A stretch of 64,000 nt of DNA from an uncultured Oscillospiraceae bacterium (GCA_934670025.1 CAKUOS010000003.1:1-64000); one strand, 5' to 3'. Numbered from the stretch's first letter, positions 18,423 through 26,872 are shown. Notes: generated from the letters alone by a model not told the origin. Program-made: numbers and translations.

Positions 18423-19367
18423 ATGAAAAAACTCAAACGTACCTATTCGCGCTGCGCGCTCACGGCGGCGCTTATGCTGCTGGCGCTGCTGATCGTGGGC
18501 TCGTTCCTCGATCTGCCGGTCTCGAAGCTCCTCTATCCGGGCCATGAGAGCTCGTTCGGCCAGTTTTTCGCGGCGTTCGGCGAGCTGCCCGCGTTCGCGC
18601 TGCTTTGCGGCAGCGGCGTGCTGGCCATCGCGCACCGCGGCAAGCTGCGCGAACAGCTGCGGCTCGTGTTCCTCGCGGGCGGCGTGTGCCTGATCCTCGG
18701 CAGCGTCTTTCTCTCGGTACACGAGGCGACCGACAACGTCGCGGCGCTGCCCATGCCCGTGGCGCTGCTCGTCACGGTGTTCGTCGACGCGCTGACGGCC
18801 TTTGCGCTTCTGTATCTGACGCGCGAATGCCAGACGAAGACCGTCCTGCGCTTTATCTGCACGGTCGTGTTCGTGTGCGTGGGCATCATGCTGCTCATCA
18901 ATATCATCAAGGTGCCCTGGGGCCGCGCGCGGATGCGCCTGATCGTCTCGACGGGCAATGAATCGTATTTCTCCGACTGGTGGCAGGCCGGTACGGCGCT
19001 GAAAAGGAAGCTCGTGGCCGACGGCGTCTCGTCCGACGAATTCCGCTCGTTCCCGTCGGGCCATACGGCGTGCGCGGCGTGCGCGATGCTGATGCTCCTG
19101 CTGCCGACGCTCTACCGCCGCCTGCACGATAAGGAGAAGCTGTTTATGGCCATCGGCGCGGGATGGACGCTGCTCGTTGCGTTCTCGCGTCTGCGCATGG
19201 GCGCGCATTTCCTGTCGGACGTGGCAGTCTCGTCGCTGCTGACCATCGGCCTCGGGACGCTCGGTGTGTGGCTGTTCTATTTCAACAAGCCGTTTTTCGG
19301 CCGCATCTGGGCCATTGCCTCCGGAGAAGCGCCTGTGAAGAAGCGTTCAAAAACCGCAGAGGAATAA
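18423..19367 (+). CDS. PAP2 family membrane phosphatase
   Basis: A 314-aa integral membrane protein with about six hydrophobic segments. It carries the three-part PAP2 signature: KVPWGRAR (variant of KxxxxxxRP), FPSGHTA, and SRLRMGAHFLSDV. The proposed lipid phosphatase activity would act at the outer membrane face, for example on undecaprenyl pyrophosphate or phosphatidic acid derivatives. I chose ATG 18423 since AGAAGG lies 7 bases before it, and the preceding in-frame sequence overlaps the divergent gene and the promoter. It is monocistronic and ends in a repeat region with a hairpin. The specific substrate cannot be told from sequence. Confidence 0.85.
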   Translation: MKKLKRTYSRCALTAALMLLALLIVGSFLDLPVSKLLYPGHESSFGQFFAAFGELPAFALLCGSGVLAIAHRGKLREQLRLVFLAGGVCLILGSVFLSVHEATDNVAALPMPVALLVTVFVDALTAFALLYLTRECQTKTVLRFICTVVFVCVGIMLLINIIKVPWGRARMRLIVSTGNESYFSDWWQAGTALKRKLVADGVSSDEFRSFPSGHTACAACAMLMLLLPTLYRRLHDKEKLFMAIGAGWTLLVAFSRLRMGAHFLSDVAVSSLLTIGLGTLGVWLFYFNKPFFGRIWAIASGEAPVKKRSKTAEE

Positions 19368-19380
19368 CATAACATAATAT

Positions 19381-19411
19381 GAAAGCCCCCGGACGCAGGT
19401 CCGGGGGCAAA
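19381..19411 (+). terminator. Hairpin downstream of the PAP2 gene
   Basis: GCCCCCGGAC-GCAG-GTCCGGGGGC. An identical hairpin recurs at 19573-19596, bracketing the repeat between them. A U run is lacking here but present at the second copy. Confidence 0.6.
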
Positions 19412-19439
19412 GACTATCAAAAACGACAAACGAGTTTTC

Positions 19440-19605
19440 CACGATAGAGCAGCGGGGGAAGAGTGAAGGGGGCAAAAAGCCCCCTTCGCGTTCAATCAAA
19501 CAGTTTTTTGAACTTTGCTGAAGTTCAAAAAACTGGGCGCAGTGGGGCGAAAAGACTTTTTCGACACGCTGAGCCCCCGGACGCAGGTCCGGGGGCAAAT
19601 TTTTT
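19440..19605. repeat. 55-base repeat unit with variable hairpin, bracketed by identical hairpins
   Basis: 19446-19500 matches 7437-7490. It is followed by an inverted repeat (19502-19536) whose stem sequence differs from that at 7492-7524 while the pairing is kept. The segment ends with a second GCCCCCGGAC hairpin followed by a T run. Confidence 0.8.
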
Positions 19606-19610
19606 ATCGT

Positions 19611-21233
19611 TTACGCATCTTTGCGGCGGACGACGGCCCGCTTGATGAACAGGAAGCCGAGCATCAGCGCGAAGCTGACGGCCCACGTAACGTACACGTT
19701 CTGCACGAAGCCGGCCACGATGAAGCCCGCGAAGCTGACCGCCGCGACGGACACGGCATACGGCAGCTGCGTCGTGACATGGTCCAGATGGTTGCACTGC
19801 GCGCCGGCCGAGGCCATGATCGTCGTATCGGAGATGGGGGAGCAGTGGTCGCCGCAGACGGCGCCCGCGCAGCACGCGGAGATGCCGATGATGAGCAGCG
19901 GGCTGTCGGCCGGGAACACGGCCGTGACGATCGGGATCAGGATGCCGAACGTGCCCCAGCTCGTACCGGAGGCGAAGGCCAGAATGCACGCGACGAGGAA
20001 GATGACCGCGGGGAGCATACTGTAGAGGTAATCGGAGGCCGTGAGCATGAGATCATGGACGTAGTTGCTCGCGCCGAGCGAGTTGATCATCGCCTTCAGA
20101 GACACCGCCAGCGTCAGGATGATGATCGGCGGGACCATGGCGACGAAGCCCTTCGGCACGCATTCCATCGCTTCCTTGAACGAGAGCACCTTGCGCGCGA
20201 CGAGATAGATGACCGTCAGCACCAGCGCGATGATGCCGCCCCAGGGCAGACCCACGAAAGCGTCGGTGTTGCCGAACGCGCCGATGAAATCGCCCGCGTA
20301 GTCCGTGCAGCCCGAGGCGTCTGCGCCGAAGAAGCCGCCGACGTAGACCATGCCGAGCGTGCAGGTGACGATGAGCGCGAGCACCGGCAGGATCAGGTCG
20401 ATGACGCGGCCCTTTTCGTTCGGCGTCTCATCCGCGCCGCCCGCAAGGGCGGACAGATCGCCGCCTGCGGCCTTGCGCTCAAACTCGCGCATGGGGCCGT
20501 AGTCAAATTTCATGGCGATCGTGGCGATGATGAACACGAACGTCAGAAGGGAATAGAGGTTATACGGGATCGCGCGCACGAACAGCTCGATGCCGCTCAT
20601 GCCGGTGTTCAGATCCGCGGCCGTCGTCGAGACCGCTGCCGCCCACGACGAGATCGGCGCGATCATGCACACGGGCGCGGCCGTGGCGTCGATGAGATAC
20701 GCCAGCTTCGGGCGGGAGATCTTGTGGCTGTCGGTGACGGGCCGCATGACGGAGCCGACCGTCAGGCAGTTGAAATAGTCGTCGATGAAAATGAGAATGC
20801 CCAGCACGAACGTCGCCAGCTCTGCGCCGGCGCGCGTTTTGATGTGCGTCTCGGCCCAGCGGCCGAACGCGGCCGAGCCGCCCGCGGCGTTGACCAGCGC
20901 GACGATGATGCCCAGCAGCACGAGGAAGAGGAAAATACCGGCGTTGCCGGAGATCGCGCTGACAAGACCGTCGTTGACGATGGTGTCGAGCGTGGCGACG
21001 GGATGGAAGCCGCAGGTAAACAGGCCGCCGACGATCACGCCGATGAACAGCGAGGAATACGCCTCCTTGGTGATGAGCGCGAGGACGATAGCGATGACGG
21101 GCGGCAGCAGCGACCACGCCGTGTCGGTGAGCGCGCCGCCGTTTGCGCAGATCACAGCCGCCGCGACCATCAGCGCGAGCAGGACCGCCGCGACAAGGAC
21201 CGTCAGCGCGGTGGTGGAACGGGATTTTTTCAT
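19611..21233 (-). CDS. NhaC family transporter, probable lysine transporter
   Basis: A 540-aa membrane protein with about 11-12 hydrophobic segments, of the NhaC Na+/H+ antiporter family. Recognisable stretches include ALITKEAYSSLFIGVIVGGL, FIDDYFNCLTVGSVMRPVTD and SGTSWGTFGILIPIV. Most NhaC-like proteins are annotated as Na+/H+ antiporters, but members under lysine riboswitch control have been predicted to move lysine, and such a riboswitch is clearly present upstream here. The start is ATG 21233 with AGGAG 9 bases before it; an ATG at 21242 touches the ribosome binding site. It is likely transcribed alone, only when lysine is low. Confidence 0.88.
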   Translation of the reverse strand: MKKSRSTTALTVLVAAVLLALMVAAAVICANGGALTDTAWSLLPPVIAIVLALITKEAYSSLFIGVIVGGLFTCGFHPVATLDTIVNDGLVSAISGNAGIFLFLVLLGIIVALVNAAGGSAAFGRWAETHIKTRAGAELATFVLGILIFIDDYFNCLTVGSVMRPVTDSHKISRPKLAYLIDATAAPVCMIAPISSWAAAVSTTAADLNTGMSGIELFVRAIPYNLYSLLTFVFIIATIAMKFDYGPMREFERKAAGGDLSALAGGADETPNEKGRVIDLILPVLALIVTCTLGMVYVGGFFGADASGCTDYAGDFIGAFGNTDAFVGLPWGGIIALVLTVIYLVARKVLSFKEAMECVPKGFVAMVPPIIILTLAVSLKAMINSLGASNYVHDLMLTASDYLYSMLPAVIFLVACILAFASGTSWGTFGILIPIVTAVFPADSPLLIIGISACCAGAVCGDHCSPISDTTIMASAGAQCNHLDHVTTQLPYAVSVAAVSFAGFIVAGFVQNVYVTWAVSFALMLGFLFIKRAVVRRKDA

Positions 21234-21250
21234 AGGTGACATCTCCTGAA

Positions 21251-21286
21251 TAAAAATACGTCATGATATTCGTTATCATGACGCAT
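21251..21286 (-). terminator. Lysine-riboswitch expression-platform terminator
   Basis: ATGCGTCATGATA and TATCATGACGTAT form a long stem on the minus strand, followed by TTTTT, between the lysine aptamer and the ribosome binding site of the NhaC gene. Confidence 0.9.
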
Positions 21287-21302
21287 ACAAATCCGATGTC
21301 CG

Positions 21303-21468
21303 CGCATGACAGCTCTCCACGCTCTGCGTGACAGTCCGTAAGATCTTCTCTCACGGCCCAGAGACGGCGCGCGCAGGAACGGCGGCGGCTCTTCGGCGGG
21401 ATCCCCTTTCCGGCGCCCGGTTCCTGCCGGTCGTCTGCGCCATACTGATGTCTCCCGCGCCTCTATCA
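21303..21468 (-). ncRNA. Lysine riboswitch (L box) aptamer
   Basis: Read on the minus strand, the leader shows the conserved lysine aptamer blocks in order: AGAGGCGCGGGAGACATCAGTA, split as AGAGGCGCG and CATCAGTA; GGAAAGGGGA; CCGCCGAAGAG; the CTGG region; GGACTGTCACG; and GGAGAGCTGTC. A consensus promoter precedes it and a terminator follows, so lysine binding should end transcription before the NhaC gene. Confidence 0.93.
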
Positions 21469-21480
21469 TAACTATTCATC

Positions 21481-21508
21481 ATTATACACAGGAATATCCG
21501 CTTGTCAA
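21481..21508 (-). promoter_or_regulatory. Promoter of the lysine riboswitch-NhaC unit
   Basis: TTGACA (21508-21503), 16 bases, TATAAT (21486-21481) on the minus strand, just upstream of the aptamer. Confidence 0.9.
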
Positions 21509-21604
21509 TGCATTTATGAACAAATTTTGAATATCCGCGCGAACCGTGACGGACGGTGCCGCAATGCGCCGTGTGCGCATACGATGAAACGGGAGGGATG
21601 CACC

Positions 21605-21859
21605 ATGTTTTCCTATCTATTCACGTTCCGCGGTCTGACGGCGGCACAGACCGCGCGGGACGTTCTGCGCGGCGCGGGGATCTTCGCGCGGCTCCAGCGC
21701 GCGCCGGGGGAGATATCCGGGCTCGGCTGCACGTGGGCGCTGCACGTGGCCGCGGGCGACGGCCTGCGCGCGGCGGATACGCTGCGCGCCTACAGCTGCG
21801 CCGTCTCGGGCAGCTACCGGCGGCAGGCGAACGGATATCTGGAGCGCGCGGAGCTGTGA
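21605..21859 (+). CDS. DUF3343 protein, putative Se/S carrier-like
   Basis: An 84-aa protein of the DUF3343 family. It begins MFSYLFTFRGLTAAQTARDVL, and a single cysteine in the GLGCTWALHV segment corresponds to the conserved cysteine of this family. Members often sit beside cysteine desulfurases and selenium-metabolism genes and are described as putative selenium or sulfur carriers. GGGAGGG lies 7 bases before ATG 21605. Its stop overlaps the GTG of the cysteine desulfurase gene, so the two are translationally coupled and probably work together. Confidence 0.8.
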   Translation: MFSYLFTFRGLTAAQTARDVLRGAGIFARLQRAPGEISGLGCTWALHVAAGDGLRAADTLRAYSCAVSGSYRRQANGYLERAEL

Positions 21860-22995
21860 TCTATCTTGACGCCGGCGCGACGACGCTGCAAAAGCCGCCT
21901 TCCGTCGCCGCCGCCGTATCGCGCGCGATCGCGCAGTGCGCAACGCCGGGGCGCGGCGGACATCCGCCCGCCATGCGCGCGGCTGAGGCCGTCTACGACT
22001 GCCGTCTGCTGGCGGCGGAGCTTTTTGACTGCCGCCCGGAGCGGGTCGTGTTCACGATGAACGCCACGCACGCGCTCAATCTCGCGATCAAAACGCTTGT
22101 AAGGCCGGGGCAGAAGGCCGTCATCTCCGGATTTGAGCATAACGCCGTCCTGCGGCCGCTGCACCATATCGGCGCGCGCATCACCGTCTGCGGCCGAAAG
22201 CTCTTTGACCCGGCCGATACGCTGGCCGCGTTCGAAGCGGCCGTCACGCCCGATACCGCCGCGGTCATCTGTACGCACGTGTCGAACGTCTTCGGCTATG
22301 TGCTGCCGGTGGACGGCGTCGCGGCCGTCTGCCGCGCGCGCGGCGTGCCGCTCATCGTCGACGCTTCGCAGTCTGCGGGGCTGCTTCCGGTGTCGCTGCG
22401 GGCGTGGGACGCGGCGTTCGTCTGTATGCCGGGGCATAAATCGCTCTACGGCCCGCAGGGGACGGGGCTGCTGCTGTGCGGTACAGTGCCCGATACGCTC
22501 CTCGAGGGCGGCAGCGGCAGCGATTCGCGCCTGCCCGATATGCCGCCCGGACTTCCGGAGCACGCCGAGGCCGGCACGCAGAATGTGTGCGGCGTCTGCG
22601 GACTTCTTGAGGGACTGCGCTTTGTGCGCAGCCGCACGCCCGGGGCGCTGCTTGCGCATGAGCGGGCGCTGCGCGCGCAGCTGTGCGAGGCGCTTGCGGG
22701 CAGCGGGGCGCTGCTGTTCACCGGGCCGCCGCAGACCGGTACGCTCTCGCTGTGCGTGCCGGGCACGGACTGCGAGACGCTTGCGCAGCGGCTGGCCGCG
22801 CACGGCGTGTGCGTACGCGCCGGTCTGCACTGTGCGCCGCTGGCGCACGAGTCGGCCGGGACGCTCGGCACGGGCACGGTCCGCGTGAGCCTGTCGGCGT
22901 TCAATACGGAAAAGGAGATCCGCCGCGCCGCCGAGCTCGTCAGAAGCGACCTCGACGGAACGAGTCTTCACGAAGCGAAGCCGCTTATTCTCTAA
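21856..22995 (+). CDS. Cysteine desulfurase (SufS/Csd-like, class V aminotransferase)
   Basis: A 379-aa PLP enzyme that takes sulfur (or selenium from selenocysteine) off cysteine as an enzyme persulfide. Visible are LDAGATTLQKP at the start, GRGGHPPAMRAAEAV, the histidine region EHNAVLRPL, VDASQSAGLLPV, the PLP lysine in MPGHKSLYGPQGTG, and the active cysteine in RAGLHCAPLAHE. The start is GTG 21856, overlapping the DUF3343 stop. It resembles the family usually found next to DUF3343. The last 15-18 codons (from about 22940) lie within a dispersed repeat also seen at 38.6, 46.15 and 46.57 kb, so the C-terminal tail looks acquired. It may also supply sulfur to the rhodanese-less ThiI at 3312. 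Confidence 0.9.
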   Translation: MIYLDAGATTLQKPPSVAAAVSRAIAQCATPGRGGHPPAMRAAEAVYDCRLLAAELFDCRPERVVFTMNATHALNLAIKTLVRPGQKAVISGFEHNAVLRPLHHIGARITVCGRKLFDPADTLAAFEAAVTPDTAAVICTHVSNVFGYVLPVDGVAAVCRARGVPLIVDASQSAGLLPVSLRAWDAAFVCMPGHKSLYGPQGTGLLLCGTVPDTLLEGGSGSDSRLPDMPPGLPEHAEAGTQNVCGVCGLLEGLRFVRSRTPGALLAHERALRAQLCEALAGSGALLFTGPPQTGTLSLCVPGTDCETLAQRLAAHGVCVRAGLHCAPLAHESAGTLGTGTVRVSLSAFNTEKEIRRAAELVRSDLDGTSLHEAKPLIL

Positions 22996-23048
22996 ATCCG
23001 TTTCTTCCTTTCCAGACCGCAAACGCTTCGCTGGTTTGCGGTCTGGCT
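22938..23048. repeat. Dispersed repeat overlapping the end of the cysteine desulfurase gene
   Basis: The block around GACGGAACGAGTCT, CGAAGCGAAGCC and TTATTCTCTAA recurs at 46142-46207 (plus) and, inverted, at 38567-38620 and 46548-46605. It is followed by an inverted repeat CAGACCGCAAACG...TTTGCGGTCTGG (23013-23045). Confidence 0.75.
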
Positions 23049-23064
23049 TTTTGCGCAATCTTTC

Positions 23065-23455
23065 AAATTAGCGTAGGGGCCGATGCCGAGCGCAGCCGTT
23101 GGCAGCTCTGCTGCCTTACGGATGCGGCCTGCCCTTTACGGGTACACATCGGCCCGCTGGGAAGTTGCGAATTCGCCGCAGATTTCCGTAGAAACAGTAC
23201 TTTCTGCCGGGCGGACAGGGTCGTCCGCCCCTACAACGCATATTCGGGACACTGTGTCTTGTAGGGGCCGGCGACTCTGCCGGCCCGCCCGGAAGTTGCG
23301 AATTCGCCGCAGATTTCCGTAAAAACCGGCGCGTTCCGCCGGGCCGATGTGGGCATCGGCCCCTACGCAAATTTGGAGGACTGATGAAAATCATACTGCC
23401 TGACAAATTTTGAACGCAAAGCCGTTTCCGCCGCGGGCATCGGCCCCTACCGGAC
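23065..23455. repeat. Repeat array upstream of cdaA
   Basis: Four GGGGC(C)G-type units with GGCATCGGCCCCTAC cores alternate with spacers. A 30-base sequence (23161-23190, GAAGTTGCGAATTCGCCGCA...) is repeated exactly at 23292-23321. No gene is seen between 22996 and 23580 apart from the cdaA promoter. Confidence 0.8.
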
Positions 23456-23515
23456 GCATCCAAAACCGCGGGTCCATTTTCCCGAAACTTCGGTAAACTT
23501 TCTTCCGGTCTGCCC

Positions 23516-23544
23516 TTGCGCAGAGGGCGTATTTGGAGTATAAT
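23516..23544 (+). promoter_or_regulatory. Promoter of the cdaA operon
   Basis: TTGCGC (23516-23521), 17 bases, TATAAT (23539-23544), 36 bases upstream of the cdaA start. Confidence 0.75.
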
Positions 23545-23580
23545 CTAAACTATCTATAAGTATCTGTGGGAGAATGGCCT

Positions 23581-24450
23581 ATGGCTTCCTTACGTGTATT
23601 CTTCCAGGACCTTCTGTACCGGATCCCCGGCATCGGGATCACCGATATTGTCGATATCCTGGTTGTTTCCATCATATTTTATGCGCTTTTGCGCCTCATC
23701 CGCTCCACAAGCGCCGCGCGCGTCGCACGCACGATCCTGCTGTTCCTGTTCATCACGCTCCTGACGGACGTGCTGCATCTGTATACGCTCAACTGGCTGC
23801 TCAACAAGATCCTCGAGGTCGGCGCCATCGCGCTCATCATCGTGTTCCAGCCGGAGCTTCGCCGCGCGCTCGAGCGTGTCGGCGCGCAGCTGCACTTCAG
23901 GCTCCTGTCGACGCAGCCGTCGCTGTCTATCGAGCAGAGCGCCATCGCCGCGACCGTGCAGGCGTGCGAGATCATGTCGCGCGAGCGTGTGGGCGTGCTG
24001 CTCGTGTTCGAGCGCACCACGCCGCTCGACGAATACTTCAAGACCGGCACGCTCGTCGACGCGCAGCTGTCCGATCAGCTGCTGCGCAACCTCTTCTTTA
24101 AAAATTCCCCGCTGCACGACGGCGCGGTCATCGTCCGCGGCGGCCGCGTGGCGGCGGCCGGCTGCGTCATGCCGCTGAGCGACAATCCGCATCTGCCCGC
24201 CGATCTCGGTACGCGGCACCGCGCGGGCGTCGGCACGAGCGAAACATCCGACGCCGTCGTGGTCATCGTGTCCGAGGAAAACGGGACGATCTCCGTCGCC
24301 ATCGGCGGGATGCTCAAGCGCCATCTTGCGCCGCAGACGCTGCAAAAGCTGCTGACCAACGAGCTTATCGACAGCGAATCGGAGAAAAAGCCGCTCATCC
24401 GCCGGCTCGCGGCGCTGTTTGCCAGGAAGGACGGTTCCAATGAAAAGTAA
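23581..24450 (+). CDS. cdaA: Diadenylate cyclase CdaA
   Basis: A 289-aa membrane-bound diadenylate cyclase that makes c-di-AMP from two ATP. Three N-terminal membrane segments (about residues 15-95) precede the DAC domain with the active-site motifs HDGAVIVRGG (near residue 178) and GTRHRAGVG (near 209). c-di-AMP controls potassium and osmolyte balance and wall homeostasis in Firmicutes. I chose ATG 23581 with GGGAG 8 bases upstream; an in-frame GTG at 23566 lacks a site. It is the first gene of the long operon and overlaps cdaR by 11 bases, the conserved cdaA-cdaR pairing. Confidence 0.95.
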   Translation: MASLRVFFQDLLYRIPGIGITDIVDILVVSIIFYALLRLIRSTSAARVARTILLFLFITLLTDVLHLYTLNWLLNKILEVGAIALIIVFQPELRRALERVGAQLHFRLLSTQPSLSIEQSAIAATVQACEIMSRERVGVLLVFERTTPLDEYFKTGTLVDAQLSDQLLRNLFFKNSPLHDGAVIVRGGRVAAAGCVMPLSDNPHLPADLGTRHRAGVGTSETSDAVVVIVSEENGTISVAIGGMLKRHLAPQTLQKLLTNELIDSESEKKPLIRRLAALFARKDGSNEK

Positions 24451-25702
24451 GCTCTTCGCCATGATCGTCTCCATCCTCGCGGCGATGTGCCTCTGGGTCT
24501 ACGTCGTGACCGTCGTCAACCCCGACGACGACGTGGTCATCGGCAACATCCCCGTGACGTTCTCCGGGGCGGAGGTTTTGCGCGAGGATCATCAGCTGGT
24601 CATCACCGGCGATTATCAGGAGTTCGTCTCCGTACATTTTTACGGGAAAAATACCGATCTCAAGACGCTCGAACAGCATAAGGACGAGATCCGGGCCGTC
24701 GTCGACGTGTCCCGGGTGCGCAGCACCAAGGAATATACGCTCAGCTACGACTTGCAGCTGCCCAGCGCCGTCTCGGCCTCGTCCCTCACGAAGATGGAGG
24801 GCAGCCCTTCGTCCATCACCTTTACCGTCGAGCGGCAGATCTCCAAGCCGGTCGAGATTACGGGCGATTTCTCCAACGTCCGGATCGCCGAGGGCTATAT
24901 GCTCGACAGCACGAGCTTTGACTATGACTCCGTGCAGATCACAGGCCCCGAATCCATCGTGTCGACCGTCCGCTCGGCACAGGTCACGCTCGAACGAACC
25001 AACGTCGACAAGACTCTGACCGAGTCCGTGCCGTTCGTGCTGCTCGACAAGGACGGCAATCAGGTCGACAGCTCGCAGCTGACCATGAGCATCGACGCCG
25101 TGGAGATCACGATGAAGATCGTCAAGTACAAGGTCGTGCCGATCGAGGTGCAGTTCACCGACGGCGGCGGCGCAAAGGCAGAGACCGACGTGGAATATGA
25201 GGCCGACATCACCGCCGTGACGCTCTCGGGCGACGCGACGACGCTCGACGGGCTCAATTCCATCCTGCTCGACCCCATCGACCTGTCCATGCTTTCGAGC
25301 AACGACGAGACGGTCACGCGCACCATCCTCATCCCCAACGACGCGAAAAACGTCTCCGGGCAGGAGGAAGTTTCGATCCACGTGACCATCAAAAACAAGC
25401 AGATCAAGACGCTGCGCACGACGAACATCGTCTTCGTCGGCGTCGACGAGGAAAAGTTCAGGGCCACGAGCCTTTCCCAGCAGGTGCAGGTCACCATCCG
25501 CGCCGACAGCGCCGACGCCGGGCGCATCCTGGCCGGCAATATCCGCATCGTCGCGGATATGAGCAGCTACACGCAGACCGGCACGTATCAGGTGCCTGTG
25601 ACCGTGTACGTCGACGGCTACGAATCCGCCGGCGCCATCGGCCGCTATTCCATCGCCGTCAATCTGGCGGATGCAGAAACGAACGCGAATGAAACGCGAT
25701 AA
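24440..25702 (+). CDS. cdaR: CdaR, YbbR-repeat regulator of CdaA
   Basis: A 420-aa protein with one N-terminal membrane anchor (residues 3-27, KLFAMIVSILAAMCLWVYVV) and an extracytoplasmic region made of about four YbbR repeats. CdaR binds CdaA through the membrane and modulates c-di-AMP synthesis. GGAAGG lies about 10 bases before ATG 24440, which is inside the end of cdaA. In many Firmicutes glmM follows cdaR; here yicC follows instead. Confidence 0.92.
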   Translation: MKSKLFAMIVSILAAMCLWVYVVTVVNPDDDVVIGNIPVTFSGAEVLREDHQLVITGDYQEFVSVHFYGKNTDLKTLEQHKDEIRAVVDVSRVRSTKEYTLSYDLQLPSAVSASSLTKMEGSPSSITFTVERQISKPVEITGDFSNVRIAEGYMLDSTSFDYDSVQITGPESIVSTVRSAQVTLERTNVDKTLTESVPFVLLDKDGNQVDSSQLTMSIDAVEITMKIVKYKVVPIEVQFTDGGGAKAETDVEYEADITAVTLSGDATTLDGLNSILLDPIDLSMLSSNDETVTRTILIPNDAKNVSGQEEVSIHVTIKNKQIKTLRTTNIVFVGVDEEKFRATSLSQQVQVTIRADSADAGRILAGNIRIVADMSSYTQTGTYQVPVTVYVDGYESAGAIGRYSIAVNLADAETNANETR

Positions 25703-25717
25703 TTGGAGGAGTCAACC

Positions 25718-26596
25718 GTGATCAGAAGTATGACCGGCTACGGCCGCGCCGTGCAGACCATCGACGGACGCGAGATCACCGTGGAGATGCGCGCCGTCAA
25801 CAACCGCTATCTCGACCTGAATGTCAAGCTGCCGCGTATGTATGCCTTTGCAGAGGACGCCGTCAAGTCCGCCGTCAAGGCGCAGATTGCCCGCGGCAAG
25901 CTCGACGTGTTCATCACCGTCGGCGGCGCTGCGGACGAGAGTTTGCAGGTTTCGCTCAATAAACCCGTGCTCGAGGGCTATCTTGCCGCGCTGCGGACCA
26001 TCGCGTCCGAATACGACGTGCGCGACGATATCTCCGTCATGGCGCTCTCGCGCCTGCCGGACGTGTTCACCGTGGAAAAGCAGGAGGCCGACGAGCAGAA
26101 GCTCACCGCAGATCTGCTTTCCGTCGTGAACGAGGCTGTCGCAAAGTTCAACGCCATGCGCGAAAAAGAGGGACAGGCGATGGAGGCCGACCTCCGCAGC
26201 CGCGCGAAGACCGTTCTTGCGCTCGTCGAAAAGGTCGAGGCCTGCAGCCCCGTCACGCTTGCGGAATACCGCGCGCGCCTGACGGAAAAGATGCAGGAGG
26301 TGCTCGGCACGACGAACATCGACGAGGGCCGCATTTTGCAGGAAGCCGCTGTCTACGCCGACAAGATCGCCGTCGATGAGGAGACGGTCCGCCTGCGCAG
26401 CCACCTCAGCCAGCTCGATCAGATGCTGACCGCGGGCGGCGCGATCGGCCGCAAGCTCGATTTCCTCCTTCAGGAATTCAACCGCGAGGCCAACACCATC
26501 GGCTCCAAGGGCAACGATCTGGAGCAGGCGCGCACCGTCGTCGAGCTCAAGGCGGAGCTGGAAAAGATCCGCGAGCAGACGCAGAATATCGAGTAA
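25718..26596 (+). CDS. yicC: YicC family endoribonuclease-like protein
   Basis: A 292-aa YicC protein. The N-terminus SMTGYGRAVQTIDGREITVEMRAVNNRYLD is highly characteristic, and the C-terminal DUF1732 part (GRKLDFLLQEFNREANTIGSK) completes the family pattern. YicC proteins have been reported as endoribonucleases that affect small RNA turnover. I chose GTG 25718 because GGAGG lies 8 bases upstream. It lies between cdaR and remA, as in many Clostridia. Confidence 0.93.
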   Translation: MIRSMTGYGRAVQTIDGREITVEMRAVNNRYLDLNVKLPRMYAFAEDAVKSAVKAQIARGKLDVFITVGGAADESLQVSLNKPVLEGYLAALRTIASEYDVRDDISVMALSRLPDVFTVEKQEADEQKLTADLLSVVNEAVAKFNAMREKEGQAMEADLRSRAKTVLALVEKVEACSPVTLAEYRARLTEKMQEVLGTTNIDEGRILQEAAVYADKIAVDEETVRLRSHLSQLDQMLTAGGAIGRKLDFLLQEFNREANTIGSKGNDLEQARTVVELKAELEKIREQTQNIE

Positions 26597-26608
26597 GGCG
26601 GTGCGGGA

Positions 26609-26872
26609 ATGAAACTGATCGCCATCGGCTTCGGCAACGTCGTCGCCGCGAGCCGTATCCTGGCCGTTGTAAGCCCGGATTCCGCGCCGATCAAGCGCGT
26701 TGTGCAGGAGGCGCGCGAGCGCGGGATGCTCATCGACGCATCCTTCGGCCGCAGGACAAAATCGGTGCTCCTCATGGACACCGACCATGTCGTCCTGTCC
26801 GCCGTCACACCGGAGACCATCGCCGCGCGCGTCGAGGAAAAAGCATCGGAGGAGGCTGGCACGAGGACATGA
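26609..26872 (+). CDS. remA: RemA family DNA-binding regulator (DUF370)
   Basis: An 87-aa RemA protein. [30 protein letters not shown] contains the family pattern, and the [18 protein letters not shown] strand follows. In Bacillus, RemA forms ring-like oligomers and activates matrix and osmoprotection operons. The yicC-remA-gmk-rpoZ order is conserved across Firmicutes. Its stop overlaps the gmk start in ATGA. Confidence 0.93.
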   Translation: MKLIAIGFGNVVAASRILAVVSPDSAPIKRVVQEARERGMLIDASFGRRTKSVLLMDTDHVVLSAVTPETIAARVEEKASEEAGTRT

